From positions 3,782,001 through 3,846,000 of the forward strand of contig NZ_JBEJGX010000003.1 of assembly GCF_040253635.1 (NCBI RefSeq): DNA of 64,000 nt. Reading direction: 5' to 3'. The translations under genes were made by a program, and so were the position numbers. This document shows, piece by piece, positions 27,249-35,327 of the stretch. A model generated the notes under the pieces. The model did not search any database. It worked only from the letters and a program-made list of their open reading frames with translations, and was not told the DNA's origin. Position 1 is the stretch's first letter. Each line of letters begins with the position of its first letter. This DNA comes from Streptomyces sp. Edi2 (GTDB lineage Bacteria; Actinomycetota; Actinomycetes; Streptomycetales; Streptomycetaceae).

Positions 27249-27601
27249 TCGACATCGGTATCAAGTGATCCCGGGGATCAGGGGGATACCCGGGAGGGCC
27301 CCGGGGGGGGGGAGACCGGGGAACGGGGGACGTACGGGGGACGTACGGGAGGGGATGGGGGAAGTACGGGGGGCGAAGGGGCCAGCCTCGATGACATTCC
27401 AAGGGGGGAGTCATCGAAGTGGGCCCCTTTCGCGTGCGCCGACGCAGAAGGGTCCTTACTGCGGGCCGTACGCCGGCGCCGCAGCGAGCTGCAACAGCAA
27501 ATCCCCCTCATTCTGCAGCTATTTCAGGACACCTGATCGAATGTACGGCTCATGACCGGCAAGCTTCTGTTGTTCATGACTCGCCCCTTCAAGGAGTTCA
27601 G
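27249..27601. other. Intergenic region with G-runs and a two-part hairpin
   Basis: The left part (27300-27375) is extremely G-rich on the plus strand, with a run of ten G residues and repeated GTACGGGGG blocks that could form G-quadruplexes. A two-part hairpin follows at 27376-27429. The right part (27430-27601) is less GC-rich and should hold the promoter of the secreted peptide gene. No gene is supported. Confidence 0.5.
27376..27429 (+). ncRNA. Candidate structured RNA or terminator hairpin
   Basis: An outer stem AAGGGGCC/GGCCCCTT and an inner stem TCGATGAC/GTCATCGA are separated by a symmetric four-base internal loop (AGCC and AGTG) and closed by a 14-base loop containing six consecutive G residues. 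TTTCG follows the outer stem. It could be a terminator for the DSTRPI gene or a leader element for the secreted peptide gene; the G-rich loop argues for a specific function. No known RNA family was recognised. Confidence 0.4.
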
Positions 27602-27805
27602 ATGACCCGATTCACGCGCACCCTCGTCACCGTCGCCCTCGCGGCCGCTGCCGCCGGCGGCGCCGCGACTCCGGCCATGGCGGACAGCCACACCCCCTCC
27701 ACCCCGAACTTCTCCGCCCAAGACAGCACCATGCCCATCGCCGCCAACGTGGCCACCCCCGACAACCACATACCGGTCGCGCCCCAGGGGTCCGTCCAGC
27801 GCTGA
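27602..27805 (+). CDS. Small secreted protein with DSTMPI and DNHIPV motifs
   Basis: This 67-residue precursor has an N-terminal Sec signal (MTRFTRTLVTVALAAAAAGGAATPAMA, cleavage probably after AMA). The mature part of about 40 residues contains QDSTMPIA and PDNHIPVAP, linking it to the DSTRPI repeat protein encoded 353 bases upstream and to the DNHxP small proteins of Streptomyces. It has no cysteine or enzymatic feature. AAGGAG lies five bases before the ATG. A perfect 12-bp hairpin follows the gene. An exported partner or signal of the AfsR-like regulator is possible but unproven. Confidence 0.75.
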   Translation: MTRFTRTLVTVALAAAAAGGAATPAMADSHTPSTPNFSAQDSTMPIAANVATPDNHIPVAPQGSVQR

Positions 27806-27835
27806 CCGAACACAGCACCGCCCCTTCACGTGGGC

Positions 27836-27862
27836 CGGGCCCGTCGCGCCGCGACGGGCCCG
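27836..27862 (+). terminator. Perfect 12-bp hairpin after secreted peptide gene
   Basis: CGGGCCCGTCGC and GCGACGGGCCCG form a perfect 12-bp stem with a three-base loop, 31 bases after the stop codon. It isolates the peptide genes from the acyl-CoA ligase gene. Confidence 0.75.
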
Positions 27863-27913
27863 CTCGGTTTCCGGCAGCCGCTCCGCCTGCCGCGCAGACC
27901 CTGTCACCACATA

Positions 27914-27930
27914 GCTGACGATGCATCAGT
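27914..27930. promoter_or_regulatory. Regulon palindrome 6 (GCTGACG-ATG-CATCAGT)
   Basis: The inner six-base arms match with one change (CATCAG for CGTCAG). The site ends 79 bases upstream of the GTG start of the AMP-forming ligase gene, the first catabolic gene after the SARP island. Confidence 0.6.
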
Positions 27931-28009
27931 TCAGCTGCTACAGTCGCGCCGTTCAGGCCCGCCGAGGCCGTCGGGTCCGCCCCGCTCCGCTCGCAGCCAG
28001 GAGGCGCGC

Positions 28010-29719
28010 GTGTTCGAAGCCGGTCGTATACGCACGCTCTGGGAACTGGTCGAGTACCGGGCACGGGCCTCGCGCGGGGCGCCGATGTTCTACGACGGGG
28101 ACAGGCGGAGCGTCACCTTCGACGGGGTGCGCGACGAAGCGCTGCGGGTGGCGGCCGGGTTCCGGGAGCTGGGGATCGGGGCGGGGACCCGGGTGGCCTG
28201 GCAGTTGCCGACGCGGATCGAGACGGTGGTCGCCTCACTGGCGCTGGCCCGGCTCGGGGCCGTGCAGACGCCGGTCATCCCGCTCCACCGGGAGCGCGAA
28301 GTCGGTTTCATCCTGGCGGAGTCGGCGGCGGAGTTCGTGCTCGTACCGGGCGTGTGGCGGGGGTTCGACCACACCGCGATGGTGCGGAAGCTCGCCGGGG
28401 ACGGGGTGCGGGTGGTCTCGGTTGCGGGCGGGTTGCCGCAGGGGGACCCGGGGGCGTTGGCCGCCGTTGCCGGAGCGGATGAGGGGCACGCGGCAGGCGA
28501 GGGGCAAGGGGCGGCCGAGGGGCACGCGGCAGGCGAGGGGCCAGGAGCTGACGAGGGGCCGGGAGCGGGCGACGGGCCGGGAGCGGGCAACAGGCCCGGT
28601 GGGGAGGCCGGGACCACCTGGGTCTACTACACCTCGGGCACCACCTCCTCGCCCAAGGGCGTCGAGCACACCGACGCCACTCTCCTCGCCGGTGGCATCG
28701 GGCTGGCCACCGCGCTCGGGATGTCCGCGGACGACATCGGCTCGATCGCCTTCCCCTACGCGCATATCGCCGGCCCGGACTATGTCATCGCCATGCTCGT
28801 CAGCGGGTTCCCCGCGGTCATCCTGGACCGCTTCGAGCCGGGCCACGCGGCCGCCGTCTACCGGCGTCACGGGGTGACGATGGCCGGCGGCAGCACCGCT
28901 TTCTACCAGGCATTCCTCGATGAGTCACGTCGCTACCGGCAGCGCCTGCCGCAGGCCGGGCCGTTGATTCCCTCGCTGCGGCTGCTGTCCGGCGGCGGGG
29001 CCCCGATGCCCGCGGAGCTGTATGCGGCCGCCGGGCGGGAGCTGGAGTGCGCGATCGTGCACGGGTACGGCATGACCGAGTGCCCGATGATCACGATGGG
29101 CACGCCGTACGACAGCGATGAGCAGTTGTCGCGGACCGTGGGCAAGCCGGTGGTGGGGGCGAAGGTCCGGATCGTCCTGCCGGACGGGAGCGAGGCCGGA
29201 ACCGGGGAGTCCGGTGAGGTGACGCTCAAGGGGGCGATGCTCTTCCGGCGGTACACGGACCCGGCGCTGACCGCCGCGGCGTTTGCCCCCGACGGCTCCT
29301 TCCGCACCGGTGATCTGGGGTATCTGCGTCCCGACCGGCATCTGGTGCTGACCGGGCGGCTGAAGGACATCATCATCCGCAAGGGCGAGAACATCTCCGC
29401 GCAGGAGATCGAGGATCTGGTGCGCACCCATCCGGCGGTGGCGGAGGCCGCGGTGATCGGGCTGCCGGACCGGGAGCGCGGGGAGCGGGTGTGTGCGGTG
29501 GTCACGCCCGCCGATCCGGCCGCGCCGCCACTGACCCTGGACGGGCTGACCGCGCATCTGCGGTCGGCCGGGCTGATGACGCAGAAGCTGCCGGAGCAGC
29601 TGGAGATCGCCGGCGAGCTGCCGCGCGGCGGGCCGCTGAACAAGGTGCTCAAGGCATTGCTGCGGGAGCGGTATGGGGAGTGGCAGCAGGAGCGGCAGCA
29701 GGAGCGGTATACGGAGTAG
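28010..29719 (+). CDS. AMP-forming acyl-CoA synthetase (ANL superfamily)
   Basis: This 569-residue ligase activates a carboxylic acid to an acyl-adenylate and then a CoA thioester. The ATP-binding loop is YTSGTTSSPKG, the A5 motif is YGMTECP, the A7/A8 region is FRTGDLGYLRPD...LTGRLKDIIIRKGENISAQEIE, and the catalytic lysine is near the end in GGPLNKVLKA. An Ala/Gly/Glu/Asp repeat of about 50 residues (encoded at 28450-28610) is inserted immediately before the ATP loop, in a place that is normally a short linker. The GTG at 28010 has AGGAGG six bases upstream. A regulon palindrome precedes it. The acid it activates is unknown. Confidence 0.9.
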   Translation: MFEAGRIRTLWELVEYRARASRGAPMFYDGDRRSVTFDGVRDEALRVAAGFRELGIGAGTRVAWQLPTRIETVVASLALARLGAVQTPVIPLHREREVGFILAESAAEFVLVPGVWRGFDHTAMVRKLAGDGVRVVSVAGGLPQGDPGALAAVAGADEGHAAGEGQGAAEGHAAGEGPGADEGPGAGDGPGAGNRPGGEAGTTWVYYTSGTTSSPKGVEHTDATLLAGGIGLATALGMSADDIGSIAFPYAHIAGPDYVIAMLVSGFPAVILDRFEPGHAAAVYRRHGVTMAGGSTAFYQAFLDESRRYRQRLPQAGPLIPSLRLLSGGGAPMPAELYAAAGRELECAIVHGYGMTECPMITMGTPYDSDEQLSRTVGKPVVGAKVRIVLPDGSEAGTGESGEVTLKGAMLFRRYTDPALTAAAFAPDGSFRTGDLGYLRPDRHLVLTGRLKDIIIRKGENISAQEIEDLVRTHPAVAEAAVIGLPDRERGERVCAVVTPADPAAPPLTLDGLTAHLRSAGLMTQKLPEQLEIAGELPRGGPLNKVLKALLRERYGEWQQERQQERYTE

Positions 29720-29974
29720 CCGGGGCGCTGCGGCGGTGTGGCGATGAGTTCCGGGGGCCGGCGGAGTCTTCACTGGGAGCGTCACCGGAGGAGTACACGG
29801 CATCCCTCCGGTGAGCCCTCGGCAGGACGCCCGGCCACGGCTCCCCTCCGGTGGAACCCGGCGGGACGCCTTGGCGGGACGCCCCGGCACGACGCCTTGG
29901 TAGGCGCCTTGTGGCAGGACGCCCCGCAGGGCACTCCGACAGCACACGCCCAGCAGTACGGAAGGACCCCGACG

Positions 29975-30565
29975 ATGACCGACACGATCGACTTTGCGGC
30001 GCAGGCCCGGCTGGTGTCGCAGCTGGCGGCGCAGACCGCCGAGGATCAACTCGACGCCCCCACTCCTTGCGAGGCCTACGCGGTGCGCCATCTGCTGGGC
30101 CACCTCGTCGGCCTGTCCGCGGCGTTCCAGCACTCGGCGCGAAAGGACCTGGGGCCGATGACGAGTGCCGACCCGAGCGCGGCGGTGCCGGACGTGGAGC
30201 CCGGCTGGCGGGCCGAGCTGGACCGGAACCTCCGTGGGATGGCCGAGGCCTGGCACGATCCGCAGGCCTGGGAGGGCGAGACCCAGGCGGGCGGGGTGAC
30301 CCTGCCCGCCGCCATGGTGGGCCGGTTCGCGCTGAACGAGCTGGTGCTGCACGGCTGGGACCTGGCCCGCGCCACCGGCCAGGAGTACACGCCGGACGCG
30401 GCCGGCCTCGGGGTGTCGTACGCGTTGCTCGCGCCGCTGGCCGAGGGCCCGGACCGCGTGCCGGTGTTCGGCCCGCCCGTGGAGGTGGCGGCGGATGCCC
30501 CGCTCCTCGACCAGGTGGTGGCGCTCAGCGGCCGCCGGCCCGACTGGGCACCGCCGGGATCGTAG
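29975..30565 (+). CDS. TIGR03086-type metal-binding protein (DinB/mycothiol-dependent isomerase fold)
   Basis: This 196-residue protein has the DinB-like four-helix fold with TPCEAYAVRHLLGHLVGLSAAF (His ligand) and LNELVLHGWDLARATGQ (second His-containing helix), the signature of the maleylpyruvate-isomerase/TIGR03086 group. Some relatives use mycothiol for thiol transfer or isomerisation. GGAAGGA precedes the ATG at 29975; upstream in-frame extension to 29738 looks non-coding. It lies 255 bases after the ligase gene on the same strand. The reaction is unknown. Confidence 0.8.
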   Translation: MTDTIDFAAQARLVSQLAAQTAEDQLDAPTPCEAYAVRHLLGHLVGLSAAFQHSARKDLGPMTSADPSAAVPDVEPGWRAELDRNLRGMAEAWHDPQAWEGETQAGGVTLPAAMVGRFALNELVLHGWDLARATGQEYTPDAAGLGVSYALLAPLAEGPDRVPVFGPPVEVAADAPLLDQVVALSGRRPDWAPPGS

Positions 30566-30579
30566 GCGGGGGGCCTCGG

Positions 30580-30778
30580 CGGGTACCGCAGCCTCGGCAG
30601 ACGGCGGCATCAGCGGTACCTCGGCCCCGGCAGTACCGCAGCCTCGGCAGACGGCAGCTTCGGCGGTACGGCGGCCCCGGCGGTACGGCGGCCTCGGCAG
30701 TACGGCGGCCTCGGCAGTACTGCTGCTCCCTCGGCAGCACCCGCTGCGCAGCGGTACCTCGGCGCAGCCGTACCGCAA
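30580..30778. repeat. Degenerate GGTACGGCGGCCTCGGCAG-type tandem repeats
   Basis: The convergent gap is filled with about ten imperfect units of 19-21 bases combining CGGTAC and GCCTCGGCA. The units vary in order and length, so this is slippage-type satellite DNA rather than a CRISPR array or iterons. No separate terminator is visible. Confidence 0.6.
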
Positions 30779-30783
30779 CCGGA

Positions 30784-32421
30784 TCACGCCGGAGCCACCC
30801 CCGGGCCCCCGTTCCGCAGCAGAGTCTTGAGGATCTTGCCGCTGGCGTTGCGCGGGAGCGCGGTGACGAAGGCGACCTCCCGCGGGACCTTGTAGTTGGC
30901 CATCTCCCGGCGGGACCAGGCGATCAGGTCGTCAGCGGTGAGCAGGGAGCCGGCGCGGCGGACCGCGTAGGCCTTGCCGACCTCGCCGAGGCGGGGGTCG
31001 GGTATGCCGACGATGGCGACCTCGGCGATGTCCGGGTGGCGGCCGAGGAGTCGCTCTATTTCGGCGGGATAGGCGTTGAAGCCGCCGACGATGAACATGT
31101 CCTTGATGCGGTCGGTGATCCGGAGGTTGCCCGCCGCGTCGAGGACGCCCACATCGCCGGTGCGCAGCCAGCCGTCGGGGGTGATCACCCGGGCCGTGGC
31201 GGCCGGGTCCTCGAAGTAGCCGGACATCACGTGGTAGCCGCGGACGTGCACCTCGCCGGGTTCACCGGGCGGCACCGGGCCGCCCGCGGCGTCGACGACC
31301 CGGACCTCGGTGCCCGGTATGGCGCGGCCCGAGGTCGTGGCGATCACCTCGGGCGGATCGCCGCGGCGGCACATCGTGACGACGCCCGAGCTCTCCGAAA
31401 GGCCGTACGCCGTCAGGACGGTGGAGATCTTCAGCTCGCTGCGCAGCCGCTCGACCAGCTCCAGGGGGACCACGGCGGCGCCGGTGACCACCACGCGCAG
31501 CGCGGAGAGGTCGTGCAGGCCGCGGGCGGGATGGTCGAGGAGCTGCTGGTGGAGGGTTGGGGGGCCGGGGAGTACGGAGATCCGTTCGGCGGCGATATTG
31601 GCGAGCGCGGTCTCCACGCCGAAGACCGGCTGCGGGATCATCGTCGCGCCGCGCAGCAGACAGGCGATGATCCCGGCCTTGTAGCCGAAGGTGTGGAAGA
31701 ACGGGTTGACGATCAGATAGCGGTCGCCCTCGCGGAGGCCGGCCAGTTCGCTCCACACGTCGTAGGCGCGCAGGGTCTGGGCATGCGTGATTACCGCGCC
31801 TTTGGGGCGGCCGGTGGTGCCGGAGGTGAAGATGATGTCCGAGGGGGCGTCGGGGTGCAGCGCATCGGCCCGGCCGCGGACCGTTTCCGGGGGCACCGCC
31901 GCGCCGCCGGCGAGGAAGTCCTGCCAGGTGGTGAAGTCGGCGGGGGCGTCCTCGGCGAGCACCACGACCTTTTCCAGCCGCGGCAGTCCGGGCAGCGGGC
32001 CGTGGCCGGGGCCCTCCTGGGCGGCGCGACGGAGCGAGGCGACGTAGGACGTGCCGAGGAAGGTGCCGGTGACGAAGAGGAGTTTGGCGCGGGTGCGGCG
32101 CAGGACGTAGGCGGCCTCGGTGCCTTTGAAGCGGGTGTTGACGGGGACGAGGACGGCTCCGGCGGTGACTGCCCCGAGGGCGGAGACGATCCAGTCGAGG
32201 GTGTTGGGCGCCCATACGGCGACGCGGTCACCGGGCGCGACCCCGGAGGCGATACAGGCGGCCGCGGCCTCCTCCACCCGCGCGCCGAGCTCGGCGTACG
32301 ACACCCGGGTACGGCCCTCGACCACGGCCTCCCGGGAGCCGTACCGCTGGGCGGCCGCCCGCACCAGCCGGGGGATGGCGCCGTACTCCAGATCCGCCCG
32401 CGCCTCCAGGTCGTCGCGCAT
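30784..32421 (-). CDS. AMP-forming acyl-CoA synthetase (FadD3-like)
   Basis: This 545-residue ANL ligase has the ATP loop FTSGTTGRPKGA, YGLSESSG, WLRTGDVGVLDAAGNLRITDRIKDMFIVGGFNAYPAEIE and the terminal catalytic lysine in PRNASGKILKTLLR. Its overall pattern resembles FadD3-type ligases, which in mycobacteria activate the HIP propanoate remnant of steroid rings, though this is only a family resemblance. GGGAGG lies seven bases before the ATG. It is divergent from the thiolase-DUF35-hydratase operon and shares a regulon palindrome (32457-32473) with it, implying co-regulation. Confidence 0.9.
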   Translation of the reverse strand: MRDDLEARADLEYGAIPRLVRAAAQRYGSREAVVEGRTRVSYAELGARVEEAAAACIASGVAPGDRVAVWAPNTLDWIVSALGAVTAGAVLVPVNTRFKGTEAAYVLRRTRAKLLFVTGTFLGTSYVASLRRAAQEGPGHGPLPGLPRLEKVVVLAEDAPADFTTWQDFLAGGAAVPPETVRGRADALHPDAPSDIIFTSGTTGRPKGAVITHAQTLRAYDVWSELAGLREGDRYLIVNPFFHTFGYKAGIIACLLRGATMIPQPVFGVETALANIAAERISVLPGPPTLHQQLLDHPARGLHDLSALRVVVTGAAVVPLELVERLRSELKISTVLTAYGLSESSGVVTMCRRGDPPEVIATTSGRAIPGTEVRVVDAAGGPVPPGEPGEVHVRGYHVMSGYFEDPAATARVITPDGWLRTGDVGVLDAAGNLRITDRIKDMFIVGGFNAYPAEIERLLGRHPDIAEVAIVGIPDPRLGEVGKAYAVRRAGSLLTADDLIAWSRREMANYKVPREVAFVTALPRNASGKILKTLLRNGGPGVAPA

Positions 32422-32456
32422 CGCGTCGCCTCCCGCCGAAGAGCCCTGCGCCACTA

Positions 32457-32473
32457 GCTGACTGCCCGTCAGA
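32457..32473. promoter_or_regulatory. Regulon palindrome 7 (GCTGACT-GCC-CGTCAGA)
   Basis: Two mismatches to the 17-bp consensus. The site sits in the 105-base divergent region, 35 bases from the ligase start and 53 bases from the thiolase start, so one bound regulator could control both operons. Confidence 0.68.
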
Positions 32474-32526
32474 TTAGCGGTAGCCTCCTCCGCTGTCAGC
32501 ACTGACGACCGACCGTGGAGGTGGCG

Positions 32527-33678
32527 ATGGGGGCGACCCTCAAGGACGCTACGGCGATAGCCGGCATCGGGCAGACACCGTTCGCCAGACAACTCGCCGC
32601 CTCCGAGAAGACCTTGGCCTGCCGGGCGATCGTCGCGGCGCTGGACGACGCCGGTATCGCCCCCTCGGAGGTGGATGCCTTCGCCTCCTACACCATGGAG
32701 GAGACCGACGAGGTCGAGATAGCCAAGGCCATCGGCGCCGGGGACGTCACCCACTTCTCCAAGGTCGGCTACGGCGGCGGCGGTTCCTGTGCGACGGTGG
32801 CCCATCTGGCCGCCGCCATCGCCACCGGCCAGGCGAGCGTCGGCGTCGCCTGGCGGTCCCGCAAGCGCGGTTCGGGACCGCGCCCCTGGAAGAACACCCA
32901 GGTCCAGCTGCCCACCCCGGGACAGTGGACCCGCCCCTTCGGACTGCTGCGCCCCGCCGACGAGATCGGCATGCTGGCCCGCCGCTATATGCACGAATAC
33001 GGCGCCACCCGCGACCACCTCTTCAACGTCGCGCTCGCCTGCCGCAACCGCGCCAACCAGAACCCGGCCGCGATGATGTACGAGCGCCCGCTGACCCGTG
33101 AGATGTATATGACCGCCCGCTGGATCAGCGAGCCGCTCTGTCTCTTCGACAACTGCCTGGAGACCGATGGCGCGCTGGCCTGTGTCGTGGTCTCCGCCGA
33201 GCGGGCCCGCGACTGCCGGCAGCGACCGGTCTATGTCCACTCCGCCGCCCAGGGCCTGCCCGCCCAGCATCACGGCATGGTCAACTACTGGAACGACGAT
33301 CCGCTCACCGGCCCCGCCTGGACCGCCGCCCGGCAACTGTGGAAGGGCGCCGACCTCGGACCGCAGGACGTCGACGTGGCACAGATCTATGACGCCTTCA
33401 CCCCCCTGATCCCCCTCTCCCTGGAGGGGTACGGCTTCTGCGGGCGCGGCGAGGGAGCGGCCTTCACCGAGGGCGGCGCGCTGGAGACCGGCGGCCGGCT
33501 CCCCCTCAACACCGGTGGCGGCGGCCTCTCCGAGGCGTACGTCCACGGTTTCAACCTCATCACCGAAGGCGTCAAGCAACTGCGCGGCACCAGCACCGCG
33601 CAGGTACCCGGCGCCGCCACCTGCCTGGTCACCGCGGGCGAGGGCGTCCCCACCTCGGCCCTGCTGCTGAGGAGTTGA
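32527..33678 (+). CDS. Thiolase-family lipid-transfer protein (Ltp2/SCP-x-like)
   Basis: This 383-residue thiolase-fold protein resembles the SCP-x/Ltp group. A Cys at about residue 88 (GGGGSCAT) lies near the canonical nucleophile position, but surroundings differ from biosynthetic thiolases. Conserved IYDAFTPL, GFCGRGEGA, LNTGGGGLSEAYVHG segments are present. In steroid side-chain degradation, Ltp2 proteins act with a DUF35 partner as retro-aldolases; here a DUF35 gene follows after six bases, supporting that role. GGAGG precedes the ATG at 32527; a GTG four codons earlier is possible. First gene of a three-gene operon. Confidence 0.87.
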   Translation: MGATLKDATAIAGIGQTPFARQLAASEKTLACRAIVAALDDAGIAPSEVDAFASYTMEETDEVEIAKAIGAGDVTHFSKVGYGGGGSCATVAHLAAAIATGQASVGVAWRSRKRGSGPRPWKNTQVQLPTPGQWTRPFGLLRPADEIGMLARRYMHEYGATRDHLFNVALACRNRANQNPAAMMYERPLTREMYMTARWISEPLCLFDNCLETDGALACVVVSAERARDCRQRPVYVHSAAQGLPAQHHGMVNYWNDDPLTGPAWTAARQLWKGADLGPQDVDVAQIYDAFTPLIPLSLEGYGFCGRGEGAAFTEGGALETGGRLPLNTGGGGLSEAYVHGFNLITEGVKQLRGTSTAQVPGAATCLVTAGEGVPTSALLLRS

Positions 33679-33684
33679 TACGTC

Positions 33685-34314
33685 ATGAGCGCCCGTGAAG
33701 CCGTCGAGTCCGCTGTGCCCGTCCCCTCCGCCGAGCCGGGCCAACCGGCCGGGTCCGCCGCGTCGGTCCCGTCGACCGAGACCGCCAAGTCCGCCAAGTC
33801 CACCAAGTCCGCTGAAGCCGTTCGCGATGTCATGTCACCCAGCGTGACACCCGCCACTGACAACCGGCCCGACAGCGGCCCTGGCCTGCTGCTTCCCGTC
33901 GCCGATGACGACGGGGCGCCCTTCTGGGAGTACGCCGCCAGGGGCGAACTGCGCATCCAGACCTGCTCCGGCTGCGACGAACTGCGCTTCCCGCCCCGGC
34001 CCTGCTGTCCGCACTGCCAGTCGTTCGCCGCGCACTGGCAGCGGATGAGCGGCCGCGGCCGTATCTGGTCCTATGTACTGCCGCATCCGCCGCTGCTGCC
34101 CGCGTACGCCGCCCTGCCGGGCTACAACGCGATCGTCGTGGAGCTGGCCGACGCCCCCCGTATCCGCCTCGTCGGCAATCTCGTCGCCGAGGCCGACGCT
34201 CCCCTCAACTCCGTCGACCCGGCACGGCTGCGCATCGGCGCCCCGGTGAAGGCCGCCTTCCACACCATGCCCGGGGGCGTGACCGTACCCCGCTGGCTCC
34301 TGGAGCGCCCATGA
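33685..34314 (+). CDS. Zn-ribbon OB-fold protein (DUF35), thiolase partner
   Basis: This 209-residue protein has a rubredoxin-like zinc ribbon (CSGCDELRFPPRPCCPHC, four cysteine ligands) followed by an OB fold (GRGRIWSYVLPHPP...YNAIVVELADAPRIRLVGNLV). DUF35 proteins bind CoA and support thiolase-like partners such as Ltp2. The first 60-70 residues are an unusual Ser/Ala/Pro/Lys-rich extension with repeated KSAKSTKSAE, absent from most family members. Its stop codon overlaps the hydratase start (ATGA), showing translational coupling. Function is inferred from the adjacent thiolase gene. Confidence 0.87.
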   Translation: MSAREAVESAVPVPSAEPGQPAGSAASVPSTETAKSAKSTKSAEAVRDVMSPSVTPATDNRPDSGPGLLLPVADDDGAPFWEYAARGELRIQTCSGCDELRFPPRPCCPHCQSFAAHWQRMSGRGRIWSYVLPHPPLLPAYAALPGYNAIVVELADAPRIRLVGNLVAEADAPLNSVDPARLRIGAPVKAAFHTMPGGVTVPRWLLERP

Positions 34315-35117
34315 CGATCCGTACGGAGACCAAGGACGGGGTCGCCCTGGTCACCCTCGACCGGCCCGGGCGGCACAACGCCATCGACCTCGACACCGCC
34401 GCCGAACTCGCCGCCACCTGGCGGGCGTTCCGCTTCGACGACGCCGTACGGGCCGCGGTGGTCACCGGCGCCGGCGGCCGGGCCTTCTGCACCGGCCTCG
34501 ACCGCTCCGCCGACGTCCCCCAGCCGCCCTCGCCCTACTCCATCGACGATCCACTGCTCCACATCGGCCCGAAGGCCAACGACCTGTGGAAGCCGGTCAT
34601 CGCCGCCGTCGACGGAATGGCCTGCGGCGGCGCCTTCTACCTCCTGGGCGAGGCCGATTTCCTCATCGCCTCGGAGAACGCCACCTTCTTCGACCCGCAC
34701 ACCACCTACGGGATGGTCAGCGCGTACGAGTCCATCCTCATGGCGCAGCGGATGCCCCTGGGGGAAATCGCCCGGATGGCTCTGATGGGGACCGCGGAGC
34801 GGCTGGGCGCGGCCCGCGCGTACGCGATCGGCCTGGTCTCCGAGCTGACCGCACCCGGTGCCGCGGCCGAGGTGGCGCTGCGCCGCGCGGCCGTGCTCGC
34901 CGCCCAGCCGACCGAGCCTGTCCAGGGCACCGTGCGCGCCCTGTGGGCGGCCAAGGAGGCGGCCCGGGCACAGGCCCTGGCGCACGCCCCCCAGCTGATC
35001 GCGCTGGGCAATCTGCCCCCGGACCGCCAGGCCGGCCTGTTCGCCGCCCGCACGCGCGACGGCGGCCAGGAGGGCGGGCGGGACGGCAGGCGGGGCGGCG
35101 GACCACTGGTCAGATGA
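34311..35117 (+). CDS. Enoyl-CoA hydratase/isomerase family protein
   Basis: This 268-residue crotonase-fold protein has the CoA oxyanion-hole segments GAGGRAFCTGLD (about 53-64) and AAVDGMACGGAFYLL (about 98-112). Hydration of 2-enoyl-CoA normally needs two glutamates; here positions following the second oxyanion loop read EADFLIASENATFFDPHTTYGMV, so an isomerase or hydrolase variant is possible. The C-terminus is extended with a basic Gly/Arg-rich tail (GGQEGGRDGRRGGG). The gene overlaps the DUF35 gene by four bases and ends the operon thiolase-DUF35-hydratase, which matches hydration followed by retro-aldol or thiolytic cleavage of an acyl-CoA side chain. Confidence 0.87.
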   Translation: MTIRTETKDGVALVTLDRPGRHNAIDLDTAAELAATWRAFRFDDAVRAAVVTGAGGRAFCTGLDRSADVPQPPSPYSIDDPLLHIGPKANDLWKPVIAAVDGMACGGAFYLLGEADFLIASENATFFDPHTTYGMVSAYESILMAQRMPLGEIARMALMGTAERLGAARAYAIGLVSELTAPGAAAEVALRRAAVLAAQPTEPVQGTVRALWAAKEAARAQALAHAPQLIALGNLPPDRQAGLFAARTRDGGQEGGRDGRRGGGPLVR

Positions 35118-35164
35118 CCCTTACGCCGGCGGATACCCCGGCGATACGTCGGCGGGCGTACTTC

Positions 35165-35262
35165 GCTCACACATCCTTCTCGCGGGCGTGCTTCTCTCGC
35201 ACGCTTCTCTCACGCGCGCCTCTCTCGGGCGTACTTCTCTCAGACGTACTTCTCTCGCGAGC
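35165..35262. repeat. Short direct repeats of CTTCTCTC type
   Basis: About six imperfect units containing CTTCTC(TC), each followed by GCAC/GGCG/AGACGTA-type sequence, fill the gap between the hydratase and membrane protein genes. GTACTTCTCTC occurs twice exactly. No gene or hairpin was seen. Confidence 0.5.
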
Positions 35263-35327
35263 TCAGAGGGTCGGGCGTAGCGTCGGTCACGGAGGATGAC
35301 CGGACGACTCGAAGCGAGGCGACGCCC

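Noticed and set aside
30580..30778. Tandem repeats resembling a CRISPR array
   Set aside because: Units are contiguous and degenerate, without constant repeats separated by unique spacers, and there is no cas gene.
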